Of a stretch of DNA of 6,938 nucleotides, positions 1-5,862 are shown one piece after another. The stretch is from Streptosporangiaceae bacterium. Lineage in GTDB: Bacteria; Actinomycetota; Actinomycetes; Streptosporangiales; Streptosporangiaceae. The stretch covers positions 1 to 6,938 of the forward strand of contig JASHYW010000047.1 of the NCBI GenBank assembly GCA_030042885.1, given 5' to 3'. Every line of letters starts with the position of its first letter. The stretch's first letter is position 1. The position numbers and the translations under genes were made by a program. A model generated the notes under the pieces. The model was not told where the DNA came from. It did no database searches and saw only the letters and a program-made list of their open reading frames with translations.

Positions 1-27
1 GCTGCCCGCACGGTCACCGGGTAGAGG

Positions 28-267
28 TTACCCTCCGGCCAGGAACTTGACCGCGCTGGCCAGCGTGGCCAGCTGCGGGTAGTCGTCCTCGGCGATCTGC
101 TTGCCTGTCTGCTGGCTCAAGATCTCGACGAGGCGGAGGAAGTCCAGTGAATCGAGTCCAAGACCGTCCCGCAGGTCGGTGTCCGGTGTGAGATCAGCTA
201 TGTCCACATCTGGGGCGACCTGAGCGAGTGCTTCCTCGATGACGTGCCGTGCCTGGTCCGGTGTCAT
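28..267 (-). CDS. Acyl carrier protein, stand-alone (79 aa)
   Basis: This is a small acidic carrier protein that would hold an acyl group as a thioester on 4'-phosphopantetheine in the cytoplasm. The attachment serine is Ser40 in the motif GLDSLDF (residues 37-43), placed at the start of the predicted recognition helix II, as in fatty-acid and polyketide ACPs. The 79-residue length is normal for a free-standing ACP. The ATG overlaps the E2 stop codon as ATGA (264-267), and GGAGGA lies just upstream, so translation is probably coupled to E2. An ACP directly behind a 2-oxoacid dehydrogenase E2 is unusual, since the textbook acyl acceptor is CoA. No ketosynthase, malonyl transferase or phosphopantetheinyl transferase is visible in the window, so the acyl cargo is unknown. 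The ACP fold is certain; acetyl loading is inference. Confidence 0.93.
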   Translation of the reverse strand: MTPDQARHVIEEALAQVAPDVDIADLTPDTDLRDGLGLDSLDFLRLVEILSQQTGKQIAEDDYPQLATLASAVKFLAGG

Positions 268-1766
268 AGTTCCTCCGGTCGTTGGAGCAGGTCCGATATT
301 TCGGTTAGATAGCGGGCGCCGGTCATCGCGTCGCTGGCCCGGTGGTCAGCCGACAGCGTGGTGACGACGACTGGGCGCACGCCGATCAGGCCGCCGACCG
401 CGACGGGCCGCTCGGTGATCTTGCCGAAACCGACCAGCGCCACCTGGGGCGGGTAGATCACTCCGAAGACCGACTCCACTCCCTGGTCACCGAGATTTGT
501 CACGGTGATCGTCGCGTCAGTCAGTTCCGAGCCGCGCAGCCGGCCGGCGCGCGCCCTGATGACAAGATCGCGCATCTGGCTCATCAGCTCAGCCAGCCGC
601 AGATCAGCGGCGTCGTGAATCGCCGGCGTGAGCAGGCCGCCGCCGCGCAGCGAGATCACCAGCCCGAGGTGAACGGCATCCGCCGGACTGAACTGGTCAT
701 CTAGCCAGTAGCCGTTTAGGTCCGGCATCTTGCGCGCGGCGAGTGCGGCGGCCTTGAGCAGCAGCGCAGCCGGAACCAGCCGCTCACTGACCTCCAGTTC
801 CCGGTTACGCTCGTGCAACCAGTCCAGGGATCTTGTCATGTCGACGGTGTTGCCGACGTAGTAGTGCGGTATCTCCCGTTTGGACCTGGCCATCAGCCTG
901 CCTATGGCCTGCCGCATCGACAGCACCCGCTCTGCTCCTGATCGCGCGGCGGCAGCGGCTGGTCGCTGGGCAATTTCCGGAGCCGGGGCGGCGGCTTCCG
1001 CGGCCGGGGCGGCTTCCGGGGGCGGGGCGGCTTCCCGGGCCGGGGCAGCTTCGCCGGCCGGGACGGCCCGCCGTATGTCGGCTTCCGTGACCGACCCGCC
1101 CGGTCCGGTGCCGGTGACACCGGCCAGGTCGACACCCAGCTCCGCTGCGACGCGGCGTGCCCGCGGTGTTGCCCGGATGCGTGACTCAGCCGGGCCGGGC
1201 GGCTTAAGGGCCACCTCCCGCTGCTGCTCCCCCGCGGCGCGCTCCACGTCTGCCCGGGTGACCGCGCCCCCACGACCGCTGCCGCGGAGCTTGGCCAGAT
1301 CGACTCCGAGCTCTTGGGCGCGCTTCCGGATCAACGGGGAGATCGTCACCGCGGGATGGACCTGCTCGGCGGCTACGATCTTCTTTTCGCGCTTGTGCGG
1401 TGCCGCTGGCCGCGGCCGCTCCGGACCCTTGCGCTCGGCTGGCAGGCCAGGCGGCTGGGGGGCGGCAGGCCACTCCGGGCCCTCTAGCTCGGCTGAGGGA
1501 CCAGCCGGCTGCGGGGCAGCTGGCTGCGCTGGAGCCTCGGTGATCGTGGCCAGGACGGTGCCGACTGGGACCGTCTGGCCTACGCCGGTGACGAGCCTCT
1601 CGACGGTACCGGTGAAGAAGGACTCGACGTCAATTGCCGACTTCGCGGTGTCGATCACCGCGATGACGTCTCCCTTGTGGACCTCGTCGCCGGGCTTGAC
1701 CAGCCATTCCAGGACCGTCCCCTCATCCATGTCCGCGCCGAGGGCAGGCATGCGGAACTCGGCCAC
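264..1766 (-). CDS. Dihydrolipoamide acyltransferase (E2) of a 2-oxoacid dehydrogenase complex, with two E3-binding domains
   Basis: This is the 500-aa E2 core that accepts the acyl group from E1 on a lipoyl arm and transfers it to a thiol acceptor, normally CoA. The N-terminal lipoyl domain (1-75) has the likely lipoylated Lys42 in DTAKSAIDVE. A Pro/Ala-rich linker (about 78-125) contains an 18-residue tandem repeat. Two peripheral-subunit (E3) binding domains follow at about 140-178 and 198-235, both containing ELGVDLA. A second Ala/Pro/Glu linker (about 236-275) leads to the catalytic domain (about 281-500), with the active-site His475 and Asp479 in DHRASDA; the canonical motif is DHRxxDG. 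The GTG start at 1766 is one base after the E1-beta stop, with GAGGTGG 9 nt upstream and homology starting at residue 2. The frame is open further upstream, but that Arg/Trp-rich stretch is antisense-like and overlaps E1-beta. Substrate specificity cannot be read from sequence; the pyruvate type is likeliest. Confidence 0.93.
   Translation of the reverse strand: MAEFRMPALGADMDEGTVLEWLVKPGDEVHKGDVIAVIDTAKSAIDVESFFTGTVERLVTGVGQTVPVGTVLATITEAPAQPAAPQPAGPSAELEGPEWPAAPQPPGLPAERKGPERPRPAAPHKREKKIVAAEQVHPAVTISPLIRKRAQELGVDLAKLRGSGRGGAVTRADVERAAGEQQREVALKPPGPAESRIRATPRARRVAAELGVDLAGVTGTGPGGSVTEADIRRAVPAGEAAPAREAAPPPEAAPAAEAAAPAPEIAQRPAAAAARSGAERVLSMRQAIGRLMARSKREIPHYYVGNTVDMTRSLDWLHERNRELEVSERLVPAALLLKAAALAARKMPDLNGYWLDDQFSPADAVHLGLVISLRGGGLLTPAIHDAADLRLAELMSQMRDLVIRARAGRLRGSELTDATITVTNLGDQGVESVFGVIYPPQVALVGFGKITERPVAVGGLIGVRPVVVTTLSADHRASDAMTGARYLTEISDLLQRPEEL
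271..276 (-). promoter_or_regulatory. Ribosome binding site of the ACP gene
   Basis: GGAGGA on the minus strand ends 3 nt before the ACP ATG at 267. It lies inside the last codons of the E2 gene and supports this start, although the spacing is short. Confidence 0.7.
969..1061 (-). repeat. GC-rich imperfect repeats coding an Ala/Pro/Glu linker in E2
   Basis: The plus strand shows repeated variants of GGGGCGGCTTCC. They encode E2 residues about 236-266, with recurring EAAP units. It is the swinging linker before the catalytic domain, low in complexity and prone to slippage. Confidence 0.7.
1062..1349 (-). other. Tandem E3-binding (peripheral subunit binding) domains within E2
   Basis: The first copy (E2 residues about 140-178) reads ISPLIRKRAQELGVDLAKL, then a GSGRGG turn and VTRADV. 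The second (about 198-235) reads ATPRARRVAAELGVDLAGV, then a GTGPGG turn and VTEADI. Both have the family's P-x-x-R/A-x-x-A-x-E-x-GVDL, Gly-rich turn and xDV/DI helix. About 20 residues separate them. Most bacterial E2 proteins have one such domain. Confidence 0.85.
1416..1523 (-). repeat. Two tandem 54-bp units coding an 18-aa linker repeat in E2
   Basis: Units 1470-1523 and 1416-1469 match at about 41 of 54 positions by hand alignment. They encode residues 82-99 and 100-117 of E2, with the shared pattern PAAPQPxGxxAExxGPEx. The repeat keeps the reading frame and lengthens the flexible linker between the lipoyl domain and the first E3-binding domain. Confidence 0.8.
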
Positions 1767-1767
1767 G

Positions 1768-2757
1768 TCAGCCCACCACCTCGCACGCCGCGGCCATGAT
1801 CTGCTCCGGCTGCGGCAGCGCCGACTCTTCCAGATGCCGCGGGTAGGGCATCGGCACCTCGGCAGTGCAGACCCGCGCGACAGGCGCGTCAAGCTCATAG
1901 AACGCCTGCTCGGTGATCCGCGCGCTCACCTCGGCGGACAGGCTGCCAGTACGCCAGCCCTCGTCGACGATCACGGCCCGGTGCGTCCTGCCCACGGAGG
2001 CCATGATCGTCGCATCGTCCAGCGGGCGCAGCGAGCGGAGGTCGATGACCTCCGCGTCGATGCCCTCCGCCTCGAGCTGCTCAGCAGCTGTCAGCGTCTT
2101 CCCGAGCGTGCCGCCGTAAGTGATGAGGCTGACATCGCCTCCCTTCCGGCGGACCTTGGCCGACCGGATGTCCACCGCCCCAGCATCGGCGGCCAGCGTG
2201 CCCTGCATGTTATAGAGCGAGCCGTGCTCGAAGATCAGCACCGGGTCGGGGTCCTGCAGCGCCGTCCACAACATTCCGCGGGCGTCCTCGAGCGTGGCGG
2301 GCGCGAGGACCTTGATGCCAGGGATGTGGGTGTACCAGCCTTCCAGGCTGTGTGAGTGCTGCGCCGCGACCTGGCGGCCGGCTCCGGTCGTCGTCCTGAT
2401 CACCAGCGGCACGTTGCACTGGCCGCCCGACATGTGCAGGAGAGTGGCGGCGTTATTCATGATCTGGTCCAGCGCGAGCAGGCTGAAATTCACGGTCATG
2501 ATCTCGACGATCGGCCTCATCCCGGCCATGGCCGCACCGATCCCCGCGCCTACGAACGCCGACTCCGACAGCGGAGTGTCCCTGATCCGCTCCGGGCCGA
2601 ATTCCTCGAGCAGGCCCAGGCTGACCGCGAAGCAGCCACCATACCGGCCGACGTCCTCGCCCATCAGGAAAACCCGGTCATCCCGCTGCAGCGCCTCGCG
2701 GATGGCGGCGCGCAGCGCCTCGCGGTAGGTGGTCTTGATCTCGTCGGCGGCGTTCAT
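1768..2757 (-). CDS. 2-oxoacid dehydrogenase E1 component, beta subunit (pyruvate dehydrogenase type)
   Basis: This 329-aa subunit pairs with the alpha subunit to form the thiamin-diphosphate enzyme that decarboxylates a 2-oxoacid and reductively acylates the E2 lipoyl group. The N-terminal pyrimidine-binding domain shows GEDVGRYGG (33-41) and [20 protein letters not shown] (60-79); Glu65 matches the family's catalytic glutamate that activates the cofactor. His134 in [20 protein letters not shown] (131-150) matches the active-site histidine region. The C-terminal transketolase-like domain runs from about residue 205 to the end, with [16 protein letters not shown] and a typical final segment. 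Length is standard for the family. The ATG overlaps the alpha stop as ATGA (2754-2757), with GGAG 5 nt upstream. The nearest alternatives are acetoin dehydrogenase or branched-chain E1-beta; the neighbouring acetyl-CoA synthetase favours pyruvate, but this is not proven. Confidence 0.94.
   Translation of the reverse strand: MNAADEIKTTYREALRAAIREALQRDDRVFLMGEDVGRYGGCFAVSLGLLEEFGPERIRDTPLSESAFVGAGIGAAMAGMRPIVEIMTVNFSLLALDQIMNNAATLLHMSGGQCNVPLVIRTTTGAGRQVAAQHSHSLEGWYTHIPGIKVLAPATLEDARGMLWTALQDPDPVLIFEHGSLYNMQGTLAADAGAVDIRSAKVRRKGGDVSLITYGGTLGKTLTAAEQLEAEGIDAEVIDLRSLRPLDDATIMASVGRTHRAVIVDEGWRTGSLSAEVSARITEQAFYELDAPVARVCTAEVPMPYPRHLEESALPQPEQIMAAACEVVG
1776..1782 (-). promoter_or_regulatory. Ribosome binding site that decides the GTG start of E2
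   Basis: GAGGTGG on the minus strand lies 9 nt before the GTG at 1766 and within the end of the E1-beta gene. It supports the short E2 form over any upstream in-frame start. Confidence 0.6.
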
Positions 2758-3761
2758 GATGACTCCGGGCTATAGACGAACTTGGTGAGATCTTCGACCG
2801 GCTCGGCCGGGGCCGCCCGCGCCGCCGCGACCGATGCGTCGATCTCGCCGACGATCTTGTCCTCCATCGCGGCGAGCTCGTCGTCGAACAGCTCGCCCGC
2901 GTCGCGCATGCTCCGGACGAGCATCTCGATCGGGTCGCGACGCCGCCACTGCTCCACCTCGGCCTTGTCCCGGTAGAGTTCGGGGTCGTACATGGAATGA
3001 GCGCGGAACCGGTAGGTGCGCAGCTCAAGGAAGTACGGCCCACCGCCGGCCCGGACCGCCTCCGCGGCCCGGCGCGCGGCATGCTCAACAGCTATGACGT
3101 CCATCCCGTCCACCGGCCAGGCGGCCATCCCGTACGTGCCGGCCCGCAGCGCCAGGTCGGTCTGCGACTGCGCGCGCTCCAGTGCCGTCCCCATGGCATA
3201 GAGGTTGTTCTCGCAGCAGAACAGCACGGGCAGATCCCACAGCGCCGCCAGGTTCATGCATTCGTGGAATTCGCCCTCCGAGACCGCGCCGTCGCCGAAG
3301 AAGCAGGCTGTCACGCGCTCCTCGCCGCGCATGTGGTCGGCGAGCGCGATCCCGACCGCAAGCGGCAGCCCGCCGCCGACGATGGCGTTCCCCCCGTAGA
3401 ACCGGCGCGAGACATCGAACAGGTGCATGGAACCGCCCCGGCCGCGGCTGCACCCGGTCGTCTTCCCGTACATCTCGGCCATCAGGGAGTCAAGGGGTAT
3501 CCCGCGGACCAGGGCGTGGCCATGCTCGCGGTAGGTCGAGACGATGGCGTCGTCCGGCGTCAGCGCCTGGTTCACGCCCACCGCGACGGCCTCCTCGCCG
3601 ATGTACAGGTGGACGAAGCCGCGGATCTCGGCGGCGCTGTACAGCTCGACGCACTTCTCCTCGAAGCGCCGGATCAGCAGCATCTCGCGCAGCAGTTCCT
3701 TGCGGTGGTCAGCAGTCGGCTGCGCAGCTTTCGGGGGGGCTTCCCCGCTGGCCCGGCTCAT
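2754..3761 (-). CDS. 2-oxoacid dehydrogenase E1 component, alpha subunit (pyruvate dehydrogenase type)
   Basis: This 335-aa subunit carries the thiamin-diphosphate and Mg binding half of the E1 heterotetramer. The cofactor motif is visible as [12 protein letters not shown] (156-167) ending with ENN (184-186). Other family landmarks are the N-terminal helix [15 protein letters not shown] (23-37), [12 protein letters not shown] (51-62), [10 protein letters not shown] (75-84), the GGSMHLFD loop (109-116) and the [13 protein letters not shown] phosphorylation-loop equivalent near residue 250. The length is in the range of bacterial alpha subunits. The ATG overlaps the acetyl-CoA synthetase stop as ATGA (3758-3761). 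The upstream ribosome site is weak (CGGCGG-like), so expression probably depends on translation of the preceding gene. The first 17 or so residues are Ala/Pro/Ser-rich and not conserved in kind. Acetoin or branched-chain substrates remain possible. Confidence 0.94.
   Translation of the reverse strand: MSRASGEAPPKAAQPTADHRKELLREMLLIRRFEEKCVELYSAAEIRGFVHLYIGEEAVAVGVNQALTPDDAIVSTYREHGHALVRGIPLDSLMAEMYGKTTGCSRGRGGSMHLFDVSRRFYGGNAIVGGGLPLAVGIALADHMRGEERVTACFFGDGAVSEGEFHECMNLAALWDLPVLFCCENNLYAMGTALERAQSQTDLALRAGTYGMAAWPVDGMDVIAVEHAARRAAEAVRAGGGPYFLELRTYRFRAHSMYDPELYRDKAEVEQWRRRDPIEMLVRSMRDAGELFDDELAAMEDKIVGEIDASVAAARAAPAEPVEDLTKFVYSPESS
2763..2766 (-). promoter_or_regulatory. Ribosome binding site of E1-beta
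   Basis: GGAG lies 5 nt before the ATG at 2757, inside the last codons of E1-alpha. With the ATGA overlap it supports coupled translation of the two E1 subunits. Confidence 0.6.
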
Positions 3762-5527
3762 CGCGCGCCGCCGAGCGTGGAGACATCCCCGGTGTCCAGG
3801 CCCAGCTCCCTGGCCTTGAGCAAGCGCCGCATGACCTTGCCGCTTTGCGTCAGCGGCAGGTTCTGATCGAAGTCGATCTCCTTAGGAGCCACCGCCCCCA
3901 GCCTGCGCCTGCTGAATGCGATCAGCTGGGAACGCAGCTCCTCACTCGGCTGATACCCGGGCTTGACCGCGACGAACGCCTTGACCAGCTCGCCCGCCAC
4001 CGGATCGGGCTTCCCGATCACTCCGGCCTCTGCCACGGCTGGATGCTCCTTGAGCACGCTCTCTACCTCGAACGGGCCGATGAGGTGGCCGGCGGACTTG
4101 ATCACGTCGTCCGCCCGGGCGACGAACCAGTAATAGCCGTCGGCATCGCGACGCGCCACGTCCCCGGTGAGGTACCAGCCGTCCGCGAACGCCTCGGCGT
4201 AACGCTCGTCGTCGTGCAGGTAGGCGCGGAACATCGATGGCCAGCCAGGGCGCAGGGCAAGCTCTCCCTCGGTACCGGCCTCGGTGATCTCGGTGACCTT
4301 TCCGTCGGTAACCCGGGCCCGTCCGTCTTCCCCTCGTTCCAGCAGCCCTGCGGTTATGCCGGGGAGCGGCCGGCCCATCGATCCGGGCCTGATATCCATG
4401 GACGCAAAATTGCTGATCATGATCGCGCCGGTTTCTGTTTGCCACCAGTTGTCGTGAATGGGCAGGCCCAGTGTCCGCTCACCCCAGATCACGGCGTCCG
4501 GGTTGAGCGGCTCCCCGACGCTCGCGATAAACCGCAGCGCGGACAGGTCGTACGAGGCCGGCAGCTCGGGCCCGTAGCGCATCAGCATCCGGATCGCGGT
4601 CGGCGCCGTGTACCACACCGTGACCTTGTGCTCGGCCAGCACCTGGTACCAGCGGCGGGCGTCGAAGTCCGCAGCGTCGGTCAGCAGGGTGAGGCCAAGG
4701 GTGAGCGGCGCGATGATCCCGTACGAGGTCCCCGTCACCCAGCCCGGGTCGGCGGTGCACCAGAAGACGTCCTGCGGCTGCAGGTCGAGCGCGAACGCCG
4801 CGGTGACCCGATGCGCCACCACCGCCTGGTGTACGTGAACGGCGCCCTTGGGCTTTCCCGTCGTGCCGCTGGTAAAATGCAGCAGCGCCATGTCCTCCGG
4901 ATCGGTGGCCGGGATGTCGAATTGATCATCGGCCGCGGCCAGCGCCGACGCGAGTCTCACCGTCTTCTCATCCGGCGGCTCGCCCGCGATCAGGATGTGC
5001 TCCAGCCCGGGCAGGCTGTCACGGATCGGCTTGATCTTGCGCTGGTACAGTTCCGGGCTCGTCACCAGCACCTTCGCGTCACCGAGCCGCAGCCGCTCGC
5101 GGATCGGCTCCGGTCCGAAGGCCGGGAACAGCGGGGAGAACACGCAGGTGTTCTTCAGCGTGCCCAGCGCCGCGATGTACAGCTCCGGCACACGGCCGAG
5201 GAGGGAGAACACGCGGTCGCCCTTGGCCGCTCCCAGCTCGCGGAGCACGTTCGCGAAACGGCTGGTCTGGCGCCGGAGGTCGGCATACGTCAGCTCCGTG
5301 ACGCTTCCGTCTCTCGCTATGCACCGCAAGGCGGTCACCGCCGAACGCGGGCCTGCCGCATGCCGGTCGACCGCCTCGTGCGCGATGTTGATGCCCCGTC
5401 CTCCGGGCAAGCCCTCTAGCGCAGAGCCTGCGGCCTCCCAGGAGAACTCTCTGGTTGCCCGGTCATAATCGGCCAGGTTGGGGGCGGAGCCTGGCAGATA
5501 GCGCTTCCGGATCGGTTCCCAAGCCAT
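3758..5527 (-). CDS. acsA: AMP-forming acetyl-CoA synthetase (AcsA-like acyl-CoA ligase)
   Basis: This 589-aa cytoplasmic enzyme activates acetate (or another short acid) with ATP to an acyl-AMP, then transfers it to CoA. It belongs to the adenylate-forming superfamily: the P-loop-like [10 protein letters not shown] is at 219-228, NWWQTETG at 360-367, and YLTGD lies before the hinge of the C-terminal domain. The catalytic lysine is Lys564 in [12 protein letters not shown]. Trp362 in WWQTETG is the residue that in acetyl-CoA synthetases restricts the pocket to acetate. The size resembles the roughly 570-aa Bacillus AcsA type rather than the roughly 650-aa enteric Acs. PLTQSGK fits the PxxxxGK pattern recognised by Gcn5-type lysine acetyltransferases, so reversible acetylation of Lys564 is plausible. 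It is the first gene of the operon. The ATG at 5527 has AGGAGGT 7 nt upstream. Propionate or loading directly onto the nearby ACP are untested alternatives. Confidence 0.93.
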   Translation of the reverse strand: MAWEPIRKRYLPGSAPNLADYDRATREFSWEAAGSALEGLPGGRGINIAHEAVDRHAAGPRSAVTALRCIARDGSVTELTYADLRRQTSRFANVLRELGAAKGDRVFSLLGRVPELYIAALGTLKNTCVFSPLFPAFGPEPIRERLRLGDAKVLVTSPELYQRKIKPIRDSLPGLEHILIAGEPPDEKTVRLASALAAADDQFDIPATDPEDMALLHFTSGTTGKPKGAVHVHQAVVAHRVTAAFALDLQPQDVFWCTADPGWVTGTSYGIIAPLTLGLTLLTDAADFDARRWYQVLAEHKVTVWYTAPTAIRMLMRYGPELPASYDLSALRFIASVGEPLNPDAVIWGERTLGLPIHDNWWQTETGAIMISNFASMDIRPGSMGRPLPGITAGLLERGEDGRARVTDGKVTEITEAGTEGELALRPGWPSMFRAYLHDDERYAEAFADGWYLTGDVARRDADGYYWFVARADDVIKSAGHLIGPFEVESVLKEHPAVAEAGVIGKPDPVAGELVKAFVAVKPGYQPSEELRSQLIAFSRRRLGAVAPKEIDFDQNLPLTQSGKVMRRLLKARELGLDTGDVSTLGGAR

Positions 5528-5532
5528 AACAC

Positions 5533-5553
5533 AGACCTCCTACCATCAGGTCT
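5533..5553 (-). repeat. Inverted repeat overlapping the acetyl-CoA synthetase ribosome site
   Basis: On the minus strand, AGACCT (5553-5548) and AGGTCT (5538-5533) are perfect reverse complements around a 9-nt spacer. In RNA this gives a 6-bp hairpin that covers most of the Shine-Dalgarno sequence. As DNA it could instead be a short operator dyad. Six base pairs is modest and could arise by chance. Confidence 0.5.
5535..5541 (-). promoter_or_regulatory. Strong ribosome binding site of the acetyl-CoA synthetase gene
   Basis: AGGAGGT on the minus strand lies 7 nt before the ATG at 5527 and is the best ribosome site in the window. Its 3' half is also the right arm of a 6-bp inverted repeat (5533-5553), so it could be masked in the mRNA. 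Confidence 0.85.
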
Positions 5554-5573
5554 CTATCTTCTGTCTAGGTCCT

Positions 5574-5588
5574 GCGGACGCCGCCCGC
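5574..5588 (-). repeat. Compact 6-bp hairpin after the leader ORF
   Basis: On the minus strand GCGGGC-GGC-GTCCGC can form a 6-bp stem (one G-U pair) with a 3-nt loop. It begins at the last base of the leader ORF stop codon. No T-tract follows, so it is not a standard intrinsic terminator. Confidence 0.45.
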
Positions 5589-5644
5589 TAGAGGCCAAGG
5601 TCCCCGGATGCCCGAGCTCCTGGCCGTGCGGTCACCTCGGACAT
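5588..5644 (-). CDS. Possible 18-aa leader peptide upstream of the acetyl-CoA synthetase operon
   Basis: A short ORF, MSEVTARPGARASGDLGL, starts with ATG at 5644 and ends with TAG at 5588, 60 nt before the acetyl-CoA synthetase ATG. It has GGAAGGG 8 nt upstream, a reasonable ribosome site. It resembles no peptide I recognise and has no run of a single amino acid as in classical attenuators. A hairpin starts at its stop codon and an SD-overlapping hairpin follows, which would suit translation-dependent control of the operon. It may equally be a chance ORF in GC-rich DNA. Confidence 0.35.
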   Translation of the reverse strand: MSEVTARPGARASGDLGL

Positions 5645-5720
5645 GAGACTTTCCCTTCCGGTGTGATCTGCAGGTTGGTACCGGCATAAAGATCGCGCGT
5701 CCGGACGGTGCATCTCCCCC

Positions 5721-5730
5721 GTAAAGTCCC
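5721..5730 (-). promoter_or_regulatory. DosR/DevR-like half-site upstream of the operon
   Basis: The minus strand reads GGGACTTTAC. The first half of the mycobacterial DosR box (TTSGGGACTWWAGTCCCSAA) is GGGACTWWA, which matches here; the second half (GTCCC) is not conserved. It lies about 195 nt before the acetyl-CoA synthetase ATG. A related GGGGACCTTGG occurs at 5595-5605. This is weak evidence on its own. Confidence 0.25.
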
Positions 5731-5756
5731 GGGTCAGTACCCTGGTCTGCCCCGAT

Positions 5757-5801
5757 CGCAGCCGCAATGCCTGGCTCTGGCGTTCATTCGCTGCGGTTGC
5801 G
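5757..5801. repeat. Inverted repeat in the intergenic region
   Basis: CGCAGCCGCA (5757-5766) and TGCGGTTGCG (5792-5801) are reverse complements at 9 of 10 positions, with a 25-nt spacer. A plus-strand RNA would have a full stem with one G-U pair; a minus-strand RNA would have an A-C mismatch. It lies between the DUF998 gene and the operon and has no T-tract. Its role is unknown. Confidence 0.4.
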
Positions 5802-5862
5802 CCCGTCAGGCGTGGCACGTGAGGGGGTTGCACCAGCCGTACGCTCCTATGCTCGGCAGGCT

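Larger units (their letters stand above)
5528..5862 (-). promoter_or_regulatory. Intergenic leader and presumed promoter region of the acs-pdh-ACP operon
   Basis: This 335-nt gap precedes the five-gene operon and must hold its promoter if the operon is transcribed apart from the DUF998 gene. I see no convincing -35/-10 pair. It contains the possible leader ORF (5588-5644), three inverted repeats, a DosR-like half-site, and three copies of GACCT on the minus strand (at 5598-5602, 5567-5571 and 5549-5553), each able to pair with the AGGTC of the synthetase ribosome site. No clear terminator for the upstream gene is visible. Confidence 0.55.

Noticed and set aside
1767..1898. N-terminal extension of E2 in the same frame
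   Set aside because: The 44 extra residues are Arg/Trp/Ser-rich, overlap the conserved end of E1-beta, and precede a GTG with a good ribosome site at exactly the point where lipoyl-domain homology begins.
880..2355. Plus-strand ORF of 491 codons opposite E2 and E1-beta
   Set aside because: It is a low-complexity Ala/Arg/Ser composition with no known motif; it mirrors the repeat linker of E2 and is explained as an antisense shadow.
3182..5419. Very long plus-strand ORF (745 codons) opposite the acetyl-CoA synthetase and E1-alpha genes
   Set aside because: It is antisense to two clearly conserved genes, Arg/Pro/Gly/His-rich with no recognisable domain, and typical of the open antisense frames produced by high GC third positions.
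5660..5760. Sigma-70-type promoter hexamers upstream of acs
   Set aside because: TATGCC-, GATAGA- and TAGACA-like segments occur, but none has an acceptable -35 element at 16-18 nt, so I do not mark a promoter position.
5820..5862. Intrinsic terminator after the DUF998 gene
   Set aside because: Only a 4-5-bp GCCG/CGGC pairing is visible and there is no T-tract.
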